From Rhynchopus sp. YZ270_cl-10 (lineage: Eukaryota > Euglenozoa > Diplonemea > Diplonemida > Diplonemidae), in NCBI GenBank assembly GCA_964035575.1, contig OZ037928.1, positions 558,001 to 622,000 of the forward strand: DNA of 64,000 bases, given 5' to 3'. The notes beneath the pieces are model-generated. The model saw only the letters and a list, made by a program, of their open reading frames with translations, searched no databases and had not been told where the DNA came from. Every line of letters begins with the position of its first letter. Positions within the stretch are counted from its first letter, which is position 1. Below are positions 1 through 9,417 of this stretch, piece after piece. Position numbers and translations under genes: made by a program.

Positions 1-485
1 AGGCGAACACAACATTTGTTACTCTGTCCTGACCCCCCTGCGATGGCGGCTACCCCCCCTGCTTCGCGCCAGGTTGCGTGGTACCATTCCTTCAGCATGG
101 TTGCGGGGGTGGTAGTATTAGTGGGGGTGGTATGGGAAGGCTCTATGGATTCCATGACCCGAACCACAGCGGTCTGGGTTGCACGGCGGCAGATCACCCC
201 AGCTGAATTGACTGCATCCATGTACGCTTTGGTCCCAGCCCCCACATAGCCCCCTGCAGATTCGAGGGAACTGTCAGAAGAGGTCTGTCCATCAGCATCC
301 TGGATGCCGCTGGTATTGCATAGGGTGTCCAGCGCGTCTTCCATCCAATCGAGAAGACCGGCTGCTGCACTGCGTTCTTCGTGGGGTGGGGGTGGGGGTG
401 AGGAGGGTTTTGAAGGTGATGATGCTACCCCCATAGCCCCATTTACCGCATTTAAACCATTCAACCCATCAGAAGCAATGCTCAT
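1..485 (-). CDS. Partial hypothetical protein, open past the left edge
   Basis: The minus-strand frame is open from an ATG at 485 to the window edge, about 161 codons without a stop, so the 3' end is missing. The product starts MSIASDGLNGLNAVNGAMG. It has a Ser/Pro run with five prolines near residue 32, an amphipathic stretch (LLDWMEDALDTLC), a Thr-rich segment near residue 125 and a Gly-rich end. I recognise no domain. A pyrimidine-rich tract on the sense strand precedes the ATG, so it may be a gene of its own or the next exon of the transcript that carries the exon at 1492-2241. Codon choice is balanced and the frame is stop-free, which favours real coding. Confidence 0.5.
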   Translation of the reverse strand, partial: MSIASDGLNGLNAVNGAMGVASSPSKPSSPPPPPHEERSAAAGLLDWMEDALDTLCNTSGIQDADGQTSSDSSLESAGGYVGAGTKAYMDAVNSAGVICRRATQTAVVRVMESIEPSHTTPTNTTTPATMLKEWYHATWREAGGVAAIAGGSGQSNKCCVR

Positions 486-925
486 ATTTTACAAAAAAAA
501 AAAAAGGGGGGGGTGGATTTGTGAGAGGGTGTTATGTTGGTGTTAAAAAATCAGTCTTTTTTTTGGATAAAAACCGGAAAAGATGTGGTCGGAGAGAGAA
601 AATGAAATGTGTATAAAAAAAAAATAGCAGGAACTATTTGTGTAGAAACCCTGTGGGGGAAAAAAAAGGGGGGTTTGTAAAAAAAAAGAAAAAGTAGTTT
701 CGGGAACCAAAAAAAAGGTGTACGGGAGGAGGGGATGTCTTCCTTTTTAGTTATTTTGTGTGCGCTTACAAGGGGGAAAAAACACAAATTCTAGAAATAA
801 ACAAAACCAATTCTCTATAAATAAAACATGGGGGAGCAAAGTAACTCTATTTCCTTCCCATTAACGTCCGTGCAGACTCTTTGTGCTTTGAGTCTGATCT
901 ACTTTTTTTCCATTACAAAGCATCC

Positions 926-1133
926 TAAGCATACACCCGATGCGAGTCGCATTCTCGCATTCTCGCACAATACTGGTCTGACGGAAAAATATCGCACAAT
1001 TCTCGCTCGTTGTCGCTCACTCTCGCACAACCAAAATCCTTCCTTCTACGTGACGACAATGATTATCACATGCTACTGCCGATAATGGTGCGATAATGAT
1101 TCTCGCATGCGACTTGCATTGAGTGTATGCCTA
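926..1133. mobile_element. Small inverted-repeat element (MITE-like, TA-flanked)
   Basis: The two ends are imperfect inverted repeats of about 26 bp. The left end reads AGCATACACCCGATGCGAGT after a TA. The right end, reverse-complemented, reads GGCATACACTCAATGCAAGT, also next to a TA. The interior has repeated TCTCGCAC/TCGCATTC words. The TA at both borders would fit a Tc1/mariner-type MITE but is too short to prove it. No ORF of note. Confidence 0.4.
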
Positions 1134-1167
1134 AGGTAATGAAGGGAATCCCCTCCAGTGTAATCAC

Positions 1168-1491
1168 CTGGACAACTGCCCTGCTGCTGTTGTACCTCCG
1201 CTGTTGTCTACGTGTCTCCGCCTCAAACGTTCAACCTGTTTTGTTGTAGAAGTAATGGGGTGATGTGACACCATGCATAATACGTTTTTCCCCAATGGTG
1301 TTTGGACAACCACGAAAGTACAAAAAAAAAAAATCCTCAGAAACTTAGTGAGAGCTAACTGAAGGAAATCTCTCCCCGTTCATAGATGGCCCATCTGTAG
1401 GTCAAAAAAAAAAAAAAAAGTCAAATTCATGTATACACACATCCCACCACCACCACCACCACCACCCTTCCAATTATCACTTCAAACATAC
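1168..1491 (-). other. Probable intron and intergenic DNA with possible small exon
   Basis: This lies downstream of the GTATGT donor that ends the exon at 1492. A T-run followed by CTACAG (around 1396) and another CAG at 1236-1238 are candidate acceptors. The stretch 1168-1235 is open in the phase left by the upstream exon and encodes a basic segment beginning VERLRRRHVDN, then meets a GT. Exon status is a guess. The word CCCGTTCATAGAT at about 1377 recurs at about 52020 and 58687. Confidence 0.25.
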
Positions 1492-2241
1492 CGCGGTCAG
1501 CCCTTCCTCTCGTCTCTGCGGTGCTGGGAACACTGTCTGCACTGTCTGCACTGTCTGCACTGGCGGCACCGTTGCCAGGCTTCGCATAAGCATCTCCCTC
1601 TCCATCCCACCCCTATCCACCCCAACCCCACCTCCTTTCATCTGCGCTGCTTCAAACTCCGCCGCAGTTTGTACACGTGGCGTGAACGTTCTGCTCAATG
1701 GCAATGCGATTCTCTCGCCTATCCCCATGCTCCCTGCTATCGGCGGAACCACCACCGGAGGGGCTCCCGCCAAGGGGAGAGGCTGGAGAGGTACCCCAAG
1801 AGGCTCGGGAAGGGGTTGCAGCATTGATGTCTGCAGGGAAGCCTTCTCTGCCTGCTCCGCCATGATGGAAGTCACCAAGCTCCGAAGCTCCCCGACCTGA
1901 GACCGGAGGGAGTCTAATTCTAGTTGCACTTCAGGGTCATTTGTTCTGGGAGGGCCTCCATAAGGCCCGCCTGAGGTCTCCCCAGTTGGAGAGAAATACC
2001 GTCCAGAAGCTGTGTGGAGGGGAAAGGAGGTGGAGGGGGTGGGTACCGGGACAGCCCCACTGTCTCCCGGGCCGTAGCAGGCTGCGGAGCTGACTTTGGC
2101 CCGTTCGTTCCAGATGTCCAAGGCAGGGGTGGTGGCGTGGTGTAGTGGGGTGGAGGTGGTGGTGATGGGAGGATTCTGCGCGACATCAGTCTCGAGAGAA
2201 GGCGACCAGAGGGAGCTTGCGCGTGGAGGGGAGTGCTGGCC
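1492..2241 (-). CDS. Internal exon of a Pro/Ser-rich protein with a short coiled coil
   Basis: A 250-codon open stretch is bounded by strong splice signals. Upstream is a long CT tract ending CCCCACAG, and downstream GCG is followed by GTATGT and soon by a stop. No ATG suits a full-length start, so I read it as an exon rather than a whole gene. Its start could be preceded by a spliced leader or by an unseen first exon. It encodes Ser/Thr/Pro-rich sequence, then a heptad-like segment (EVQLELDSLRSQVGELRSLV), another Pro-rich part, and a tail with three VQT repeats. No family recognised. Downstream exons may include 1168-1235 and the left-edge ORF. Confidence 0.45.
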
Positions 2242-2304
2242 CTGTGGGGAAGGGGGGAGAGAGAGAGAGAGATGGAGTGAGGAGTGGGGAGGGAGGGAAA
2301 TCAA

Positions 2305-2504
2305 AAAAAAGTTGCTTCGTTGTTGTCATTGAAATCATCTATCCACACTACCGATCCACACATAAAATGACAAAAAAAAAGGCCGCGTTGAACAGTGCAC
2401 CTTTCTTTCTTTTGCAACAAGTGCACAAGTAAAAGTTAGTTGTGATCACTTGTGAACAGAAGTAAAAAAAACTACATGTAAAACCACAAGTAAAGTAATA
2501 CACT
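2305..2504. other. Intergenic, repeat remnant
   Basis: A/T-rich spacer. A word close to the R2 repeat core (TTGAACAGTGCACCTTT, about 2388) suggests a decayed R2 copy that may run into 2505-2600. Nothing else seen. Confidence 0.3.
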
Positions 2505-2947
2505 TCAACGTCGTGATGCAGTGAGGGGTGGACCCCCTTCTAACCATGTATTCCTATACAAAATCCATTTTCGGTGGTTCTGATACTTTGGGTCCAAAAC
2601 TAGGGGATGTCTCGGGACAAACATGATTAAGATATCATTTTCAGTCAGAAAGATGGAGTTTTGTCCAGCGGCGTCTCCTCTTTTTTGAATAACAAATCTT
2701 TTGTTCTTTTTGCAAATAAAAAGTAGGATACAGCCTTTAAGATAATGGGGGAATATTAACATACTTTCATCGAAGGTGGGGCTTGCGGCGCTCGATGCTG
2801 TGAGGTATGTGTGTCAGGGCTGGCTAGCATAAGCTGCGTGCTCTGCCCTGGACTTAAGAAGCTACCATATCGTGCCGTCCTTGGGTGATTCCGTTCTTCC
2901 TCGCCTTCGACCACTTTGAAGTTCTGATGGTTCAGTGCCACCGCCAT
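2505..2947 (-). CDS. Small two-exon hypothetical protein (127 aa)
   Basis: Exon 1 (2947-2765) starts MAVALNHQNFKVVEGEEERN and ends in ATG AAA before GTATGT. Exon 2 (2705-2505) follows TTTGCAAAAAG and stays in frame to a stop. The inferred intron is 59 nt. The product would be 127 aa, basic at its C-terminus, with no domain I recognise. A pyrimidine tract and AG lie about 20 nt upstream of the ATG (2967-2968), as expected for a trans-splice acceptor. Caution: the last 80 nt of exon 2 resemble the 3' part of the R2 repeat, so the C-terminus may be repeat-derived, or the exon may be false. Confidence 0.4.
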
Positions 2948-3389
2948 TGCAGGTCAAGTCGTACCGCTATCGGGAAAAGATAAGTCTTTTTCAGCCCCTT
3001 TCTCGTACTTAAGTCACCTGATCAATGATTGCTGATGAAAACAACCCCTATTGAAGACGTAAGGATATGTCTAGGGCCAGGCCCCACACCCATAAAACTC
3101 GGGTTGCGGTGTTTTGTGTGGTTTGTATTGTGTAGTGGGGGTACCTGCAAGGAGATAGAGTTTGTAGATGTATTGTACTCTTTGTGGTTGTGTTTGTTTT
3201 AGCTTTTTCGATCCTTAAGGGATGGGGGGAGGTGCAGATGGGGGGCATACTTTTCGGTATAAAAAAAGGTCCTTTTTTTTTTAGCTTATTTTTTTCCCCC
3301 TCCAGAAAAAAGGAAAAAGTCCATCAAGATAAGAATATTCTGTAAAAAAAGCTGTCCGGAAAAACGCTTTTTTTTTTTCCAGTTCCAGA

Positions 3390-4029
3390 CAGAGGTTTTT
3401 TTTGGGACCGGCTTTTTTGACCTTAGGGGGGGTGAGGTGTTTTTCGGGTTGCAAAATTTTTCGCGCGCTTCGCGCGCGAAGCCCCTGGAGAAGCTGGTTC
3501 GTGGGGGATTTTTGGAATCCGTCCGCGCTGTGGTGGGGTCAATTTGACGAAATGGACAAGTTCTTGGCTTTTGGTCAACATCAGTGTAAGGGCCAAGTGA
3601 TTCTGCCGACTGAACAAGAAAAGGGGGAAACTGGGTCAGGGCTGCCGCGCCGCAGGCGGAAATTTTTAGATGCCGTCCACTTTTTTGAGGTAAGTACCCA
3701 GTACGGTGGAGTCATACAATTTACAGTAAGCTTGCGCCGCAGGCGCACGGTACGCTACTTTTATGATTTCGCCCTATCCTTTTTTCTCATTCCTCGTTGG
3801 GTTCTACGAGCTCCGTCCGTCAAATTCTAGGAAAACACGCCCACCCTCTAACTCCCTTGGATGGTTCTTGGGGCGCGAGAAAGGTATCGGGGGAGAGTAA
3901 GAGAACACCATCAAGATTTTTTTTTTATTTTCCAAAAAAAAATTTTATTTTCACCCCCCCCCAAAAGCCGGGAAAAAAATCGTGGGGGGGGGTGAAACCC
4001 CCCCCCACCCCCCCGTAAAAAAACCTCTG
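3390..4029. mobile_element. hAT-type MITE with 8-bp target duplication
   Basis: The termini are inverted repeats, CAGAGGTTTTTTT at the left and its complement at the right. They are flanked by perfect 8-bp copies of GTTCCAGA (3382-3389 and 4030-4037). CAGRG ends plus an 8-bp duplication are hallmarks of the hAT superfamily. There is no transposase ORF, so it is non-autonomous. It carries the internal motif GCGCCGCAGGCGCACGGTAC (about 3731), a shorter relative at about 3646, and a GGTGGGGTCA word at about 3533. The other hAT-type elements of this window share these. Confidence 0.85.
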
Positions 4030-4121
4030 GTTCCAGAACAAAACTGTTATTTTTTCCCCGTTATTTTTTCCCCTCTTTTTTTGAGAAATATGTCAGTTAA
4101 AATATCAATCCCACTCTTGTC

Positions 4122-6803
4122 CTACCATGCTTGTGTATCGCTGAGGCCTACTATAGGGACACATCTGGCACAGAGAATAACTTGGCTCAGAGGGAACATC
4201 GGCTCCCCCTGCTTCAGCGCCGTGCGCGCAACCGCTGCGAGAGAAGTTGTGTTTGATCGGAGAACCGTTTTCAGCTTTTTTTTGAGATTTTGCTTCCTAC
4301 GCTCCTTTTTATCGCTGCCTGCAGCCGCACCCCACTCCCCTGGCACCGCGAAAACCTCCGCTGGGCGGGTCTGCTGCGGCCTCACCCACTCCTCCAATCG
4401 TCTGTCCAACAACCCAAACAGCTCCGTGTACTGTGTCCTCTTCGCCTCAAACCGATGCTTCACCCCTTCGACCCCTTCCTCCTCAGCCTCCGCCACCACC
4501 GGACACGGCGTTCCTATCGCCAACTCCTCGAGCATCACCCCCGTATACTGCCAACACCCATGAATGTCCACATGACTCTGCTGAACCAACTCGAGAACCT
4601 TCCCTGTATACATCTGCAGACTGTTCGCCTGCCTCCCATTAGAAGCCTCGTAGAGTCCCGCAGTGGAAGCGGCTGAGACAATTGCCTCATGGAAAAGCTC
4701 TCGTGTAGTCATTTCCTTTCCCGTCGTTTCGGTGCTTTGTTTGATAAGAAGGTGTTCAAATGTAGTACGGAATCCCAGAATTCTCTGTGCAGTGAGTTTT
4801 CGAAGACAAGAAACAAACTGAGATTCACCCTCCTCTGTCACAGCAAAATTCGCAAGAACCGGAAGGTCCTGGGTATCCGTATGCAGAACCACAGAGTCGA
4901 GAGCACCCGACTGCGCAAACCCATAATACTTCAGCTCGGACCTCTGAGAGACACTCCACGACGCAAAAATGGAGTCCACCAGCTCGACCCATTTTGCGCC
5001 AGGTAATACATAAGGGCTGCTTCTCGAGCGAACGACCAAATGCGGCTGCATTGCTTCCCGTACCCTATCGAGGTCGATCTCCACCTGAATGACTGCCCAA
5101 TGCCCCAAACGGCGGCCCAGCAGAAGTGAGAACATTTCGACACATCCGTCCCCCCGCATCCCCTCAGCCGCATCCATGAGGGAGTACAACGCATCGATCT
5201 GCGCCTTCCCAAACGCTTGCTTCGTATATTTATGTACATAATAAGTAAACGGCTTTGCCGGCACCCCCGCCATCCCCCCATCCGTCTCATTTTCCGCAGA
5301 CTTCGCGGAGATTGCGGACCTCGCGGATTTCTCCAAATCTGGCAGCTCTTCACTCACAATCGACGCAAACAGATCCCTCAGGACCAAATGCACTTTCTTT
5401 CGAGACAACGCGATAGAAGCAACACACGAATTGCTACGAAGTGGAGGGGGTACCGAAATGTGCATCCCCAATGGACGGTACGTTATCCCAGCGGGGACGA
5501 CCAAATCCCCTGAAGACGCAAGCAGCATCTTCGCATCCCCCCTTTGGTTCATCAGCGAGATCAGCTGCTCCGCATTGTACAGCAAGGACCGCAGTTCGGA
5601 GACGGTCTCCGACTCTTCCCCTACTCCTCCTCGGGTAAATACACTTTCCGCTGCAACGGATGGAGGGGGGTCGATAGGATCGATCGGTGCGCCCGGAATG
5701 GGTTGCTTCTGTAATGTCGTCTTGGCCTTGGCTAATTCCTGCATAAGTTTTTGCACCTTTTCTCGATGCGCGATTTCGGTCTGCTTCGCAAGCTGTTCCT
5801 GGGATCTGCAGAGCTCCCTGTGGTATTCATAGTCTGCAATCGTTTCTGCGATTTGCCTGTTTAATAGGGCGACCTGCCGTTCCAAATCGATTCCCTTCAT
5901 TGATGCGGTGTGGACATCGCGGAGGAGGGTTTCGACCTCAGCTTTGAGCGAGCGTTGGGTTTGCAAAAAGAGGCGCCGATCGGCCTCCCACTCTATGCAA
6001 GCCTGTTTGTGAGATGCGACCGCTTCTGCAAGAGCTCCCTTCTGCTCCGCTATACACCCCACCCCAACCTCAAGATCCAATTTTAAAGTAACATTTTGTT
6101 CTTGTGCCCCAGAAAGGCGTGTACAATACTCATCATGCAACGCTGCCAACTCTCGTTTACTATGTTGTGACAACCTTTCGATGTCATGATGAAATTTTCG
6201 TCGTTCTTTCTCAGCACGTTTTCTAATATGGTCTAACACCAGATGGTATCCTCGATCGACACAGTCTATTCCGTTTTTAAATAGTGTGCAAGGAATCATG
6301 GTGTCACTTAACGTTGAGGTATGCTGAGCAAATTCGTCTATCGCATGCAGCAAATCCTCTGAGGGAAGGTGCAGACCCAGTAGCGTTGTTACTGCGGCAA
6401 TCTTTTGAGTAATGCGGGTACAGTGTGAGGATTTGAGAGGGTTCTCAAAGGGTTCTGTCTCTGTTTGGATACTAACGTCACTCTGCGGAATGTGCGGTAC
6501 ATTGCTCTTCTTGGAAGCATGGTGCTGCTGTGATATATTCTGCTGTGGAACCTTCCCCATAAACTTCATTGACCTCTGTTTAAACGGATGAGCGAATACG
6601 TGAGAAGTGCGATAAGTTAACGGTACAGCAGGGCTTGGGGTGAACAATCTCGAACTAGGAGGTGTTGGGGTAACGGCAGGCTTGGCATCATCAAATATGG
6701 ATGCAATGTCACACTCAGGGGAGGCGACCCGAGGAGCAATGGTGCGAAATGAATTTGGACCAATCGGGCGAGGGATAGCGGTACCACCAGCTTCGTCAGA
6801 CAT
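4122..6803 (-). CDS. Large coiled-coil protein of unknown function (893 aa)
   Basis: A single uninterrupted frame from ATG at 6803. The N-terminus (1-120) is Pro/Ser-rich and low complexity. A conserved-looking helical patch follows around residues 130-190. A long coiled coil runs from about 190 to 370 (segments such as ERRKFHHDIERLSQHSKREL and LLNRQIAETIADYEYHREL). The C-terminal half looks globular and alpha-rich and contains Cys, Trp and Leu-rich segments, ending near a basic KKERRKQNLKKKLK stretch. I cannot assign a family; a cytoskeletal or flagellar structural role would fit such architecture but is only inference. The start sits about 20 nt downstream of a T-rich tract and AG. A copy of its first about 100 nt lies just upstream at 6941-7040. 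Confidence 0.85.
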   Translation of the reverse strand: MSDEAGGTAIPRPIGPNSFRTIAPRVASPECDIASIFDDAKPAVTPTPPSSRLFTPSPAVPLTYRTSHVFAHPFKQRSMKFMGKVPQQNISQQHHASKKSNVPHIPQSDVSIQTETEPFENPLKSSHCTRITQKIAAVTTLLGLHLPSEDLLHAIDEFAQHTSTLSDTMIPCTLFKNGIDCVDRGYHLVLDHIRKRAEKERRKFHHDIERLSQHSKRELAALHDEYCTRLSGAQEQNVTLKLDLEVGVGCIAEQKGALAEAVASHKQACIEWEADRRLFLQTQRSLKAEVETLLRDVHTASMKGIDLERQVALLNRQIAETIADYEYHRELCRSQEQLAKQTEIAHREKVQKLMQELAKAKTTLQKQPIPGAPIDPIDPPPSVAAESVFTRGGVGEESETVSELRSLLYNAEQLISLMNQRGDAKMLLASSGDLVVPAGITYRPLGMHISVPPPLRSNSCVASIALSRKKVHLVLRDLFASIVSEELPDLEKSARSAISAKSAENETDGGMAGVPAKPFTYYVHKYTKQAFGKAQIDALYSLMDAAEGMRGDGCVEMFSLLLGRRLGHWAVIQVEIDLDRVREAMQPHLVVRSRSSPYVLPGAKWVELVDSIFASWSVSQRSELKYYGFAQSGALDSVVLHTDTQDLPVLANFAVTEEGESQFVSCLRKLTAQRILGFRTTFEHLLIKQSTETTGKEMTTRELFHEAIVSAASTAGLYEASNGRQANSLQMYTGKVLELVQQSHVDIHGCWQYTGVMLEELAIGTPCPVVAEAEEEGVEGVKHRFEAKRTQYTELFGLLDRRLEEWVRPQQTRPAEVFAVPGEWGAAAGSDKKERRKQNLKKKLKTVLRSNTTSLAAVARTALKQGEPMFPLSQVILCARCVPIVGLSDTQAW

Positions 6804-6940
6804 TGTTTTGATTGTTGGAATCGATTAAATCGCTTTGAAAAAAAAAATATTTTGTGCGAATCAAACCATCGAAGAACACTGTGTAAATTGAAATTGCGCT
6901 GTGAAGAGGGGGTGTCAGGGAGAACAGGAGTGGCGGGGGG

Positions 6941-7040
6941 GAGAGCAATGGTACGAAATGAATTTGGACCAATCGGGCGAGGGATAGCGGTACCACCTCG
7001 TCAGCACATTGTGTGATTGTTGTTGGAATCGATTAAATCA
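6941..7040 (-). pseudogene. Duplicated 5' end of the neighbouring coiled-coil gene
   Basis: The stretch matches 6732-6832 (leader, ATG and first about 20 codons of the 893-aa gene) almost base for base. Small changes after the ATG bring a stop within three codons, so it cannot serve as an alternative start for the gene. It looks like a local tandem duplication of the gene's promoter-proximal end. Confidence 0.8.
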
Positions 7041-7125
7041 CATAAAAAGGGGGGTCCATGAACTTGTGTATTAGTGTGTAAAATTTGACCGGCCCTTTGG
7101 GTGAAGAAAAAAAGGGTGAGGGGAG

Positions 7126-7289
7126 TTGGGTCCAGTCATGGGGGGGTATTTGTCTGAAAGTTGTTGTTTTTGCTTTGTGCTCTTTTTGTTTTGGTGGTCT
7201 TTAAAAATGTACTATTTGCTTTTTTGTTTTGTTGTTGCTTTTGTGTTTTGGATCCATGTTGGGTCCAGTCATTGGGGGTATGGCATGCG
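7126..7289. repeat. T/G-rich segment between short direct repeats
   Basis: The phrase GTTGGGTCCAGTCAT followed by a G-run occurs at about 7125 and about 7258, bracketing about 130 nt of TTTG-rich DNA. This looks like a small local duplication. No gene here. Confidence 0.45.
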
Positions 7290-7663
7290 AAGTAGCTTTT
7301 ATTTGTTGTTTATGCATTCGAGTGCTGTGGTATACACAAAAGTTGCATCATCAAAGTTTGCGGGATAGGGTGGGTTAAAGGGGTCACGTGAGAGAATAAA
7401 GTACTTGGCCAGAAATTCAGTACACCATGTTTCAGTCCTAACTGCATACATTGGTAGTATCAGAGGGGGACATCGTCAGTGCAAGACCCTCTGAGATGTA
7501 AAGAGCTTTAACCACTGTTGCTATTATCAAACAGTCTTTGGCCTCTAGTTGTCTCTTCAAAAACTAAACCTTGACCTGTTGACACATTAAGAACGACTTG
7601 GCGTCTTGTGAGCTCGCAAGGGAGGTGTCGCTACGTGACGCACCTGTCTGAAGACTGCTGCCC
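7290..7663. repeat. Dispersed repeat R1 (copy 1)
   Basis: A roughly 370-nt copy of a repeat also found at 19137-19600, 23709-26137 (interrupted) and 26137-26530. Markers are GCATTCGAGTGCTGTGGTAT at the left and GAGCTCGCAAGGGAGGTGTC near the right. It has no ORF. It ends where the LRR-array spacer begins, so it flanks one expanded gene family here and the ankyrin family elsewhere. Confidence 0.8.
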
Positions 7664-7906
7664 TTTGTTTTTGCATGTCCCTATGTAGTAGACAACATCC
7701 TCAGGGAAGATGGCGCCACGTAGTATCACTTAAGCAGCGCCTGCATGATAACTAGTGGAGGGAAGTGGTGCAAAAACACACAACTGCAAAAAAGGGGGAC
7801 ACTTGTCACAAGACAGAAAGACGTCGCAGGAGAGATCACTCAAACAAAACACAACACAGACCGCCTGGTCAAGATCTCTTACACACGCCACATGCAAAAA
7901 AAAAAA

Positions 7907-8018
7907 AGGGTAAACTTGAAATACAAAACACACTCAAAAAAAACTGAAATCTGAAAAAGAAAAAAGCCCTCTCGTGAACAGTGTACCATAGTACAATGAC
8001 CGATGCACCGTGGGCTGT
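7907..8018 (-). repeat. R2 element downstream of LRR gene 1
   Basis: A copy of the R2 family. On the sense (minus) strand its core reads ACTGTTCACGAGAGGGCTTT followed by a long A/T-rich stretch and CAAGT. It begins about 10 nt past the LRR stop codon, so it would be part of the 3' UTR. The same placement is seen after the other LRR genes and after unrelated genes. Confidence 0.7.
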
Positions 8019-8027
8019 ACGACGCCT

Positions 8028-8918
8028 TTATTGCGACAGTCTCGGTCGCTTGCAGTCTTCCTCAGGTGATTCGTCTCGCTTCCGTTTCGGACGGGCATCC
8101 ACCACAAGATCACTCAGGCCCGCCTCCTCCACAGCGCTCGAGACAACAGCACTGCACCCAGAGAGGTGGATGGTTTGTAAGTTTGCACCCTCGCAGAACC
8201 ACTCTGCGCCGATGTGTGTAACACTGTTGAGTGAAGACAAATTGAGTGATGATAATGTGCTGCAGCAGTAGAGAAAGCCGTCACCAACATGCGTGAGACT
8301 TTTGAATGAAGACAAGTCGAGAGATGCTAAACTTTTGCAGTCGGAGAGGAAGTAGTCCCCAACGTACGTGAGATTAGTAAATGAAGATAAGTCGACTGAT
8401 GTTAAACTCCTGCACCCACAGAGGAAGCCGTACCCAACGTGCGTGAGACTGTTGAATGAAGATAAGTCGACAGATGTCAAACCACTGCATTCCCAAAGGA
8501 AGCCAGACTCAATTCGCGTGACAGTCGACACAGCACTCAGATCAAGTCGCATTATCGATGAATCGCTCAAGAGGTCATCAGGAATGACAGTCGTAACCTC
8601 CGCCTGCAGAAGCAAACACGCCACCTCAGGATCCCTCACCTCCTCCAACCTCTCTGGCCTCAGGTCTGTCTCACCCAACGCACGAAGCGCTGCTATGGCT
8701 TCTTGCTTCTTCGACTTCGTAACCAAAATCGTGTCACCAGCACTCAGCTGCGTCATGTCCGCTCCTTCGCCCATCACTTCGTCTCCGAAACTCATGCCAA
8801 AGCTGTCTTCAGGCAGCCCCACTGCAGACGCCACCTTCCGCCGCATGTCCTCCACTGTGTCAGCCAGAGCCACCTCAATCACGTGTGTCTCGTCGCAAAA
8901 CTCCGCATTCAGATCCAT
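8028..8918 (-). CDS. Ubiquitin-like / BspA-type LRR protein 1 (296 aa)
   Basis: An intact frame from ATG at 8918. Residues 1-70 resemble a ubiquitin-like fold (HVIEVALADTVEDMRRKVAS, then a hydrophobic GDTILVTK strand). A linker containing ALGETDL and DPEVACLLLQAE follows. Then come about six BspA-like leucine-rich repeats of 23 residues (pattern C-x-S-L-T-S-V-D-L-S-S-F-N-S-L-T-H-V-G-x-x-F-L). The C-terminus is basic and bipartite (PKRKRDESPEEDCKRPRL), a likely nuclear localisation signal. CACAG lies about 10 nt upstream of the ATG. First member of a tandem array; its repeat number is lower than in copy 2. BspA-type LRRs usually bind proteins; the partner is unknown. Confidence 0.85.
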   Translation of the reverse strand: MDLNAEFCDETHVIEVALADTVEDMRRKVASAVGLPEDSFGMSFGDEVMGEGADMTQLSAGDTILVTKSKKQEAIAALRALGETDLRPERLEEVRDPEVACLLLQAEVTTVIPDDLLSDSSIMRLDLSAVSTVTRIESGFLWECSGLTSVDLSSFNSLTHVGYGFLCGCRSLTSVDLSSFTNLTYVGDYFLSDCKSLASLDLSSFKSLTHVGDGFLYCCSTLSSLNLSSLNSVTHIGAEWFCEGANLQTIHLSGCSAVVSSAVEEAGLSDLVVDARPKRKRDESPEEDCKRPRLSQ

Positions 8919-9417
8919 GATTTTGCGCTGTGTTTGAATTCACTTTGTGTTTGCTGTGGTTGCGATATTGTGTGGGCATTGGGGAGGGTGGTGAGGGGGT
9001 GGATCAGCCAAAGTTTCATAAAATCTTTTCAACATGCCACTCACAACAGACGACAACAACGCGTGTGTATTCTTTTTGCATGTCCCTATGTAGTAGACAA
9101 CATCCTCAGGGAAGATGGCGCCACGTAGTATCACTTAAGCAGCGCCTGCATGATAACTAGTGGAGGGAAGTGGTGCAAAAACACACAACAGAAAAAAAAA
9201 GGGGGCACTTGCCACAAGACAGAAAGATGTCAAAAGAAAGATCACTCAAACAAAACACAACGCACACAGTTCGCTCACGACTCACAGCGACACATGCAGA
9301 AAAATAAAGTTGACTTGAAATACAAAGCACACTCAAAAACTCAAATATAAAGAAAGCCCTCTCGTGAACAGTGTGCCATAGTACAATGACCGATGCACCG
9401 TGGGCTGTACGACGCCT
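8919..9417. other. LRR-array spacer
   Basis: Non-coding spacer, nearly identical to 10534-11023 and partly to 7664-8027. It holds the 5' flank of LRR gene 1 (GCTGTGGTTGCGATATTGTG word), a shared block with GGAAGATGGCGCCACGTAGT, and an R2 copy at 9308-9402 just downstream of LRR gene 2. The array unit is about 1.6 kb. Confidence 0.75.

Noticed and set aside
828-1085. 85-codon plus-strand ORF
   Set aside because: It runs across the inverted-repeat element at 926-1133 and is on the strand without genes.
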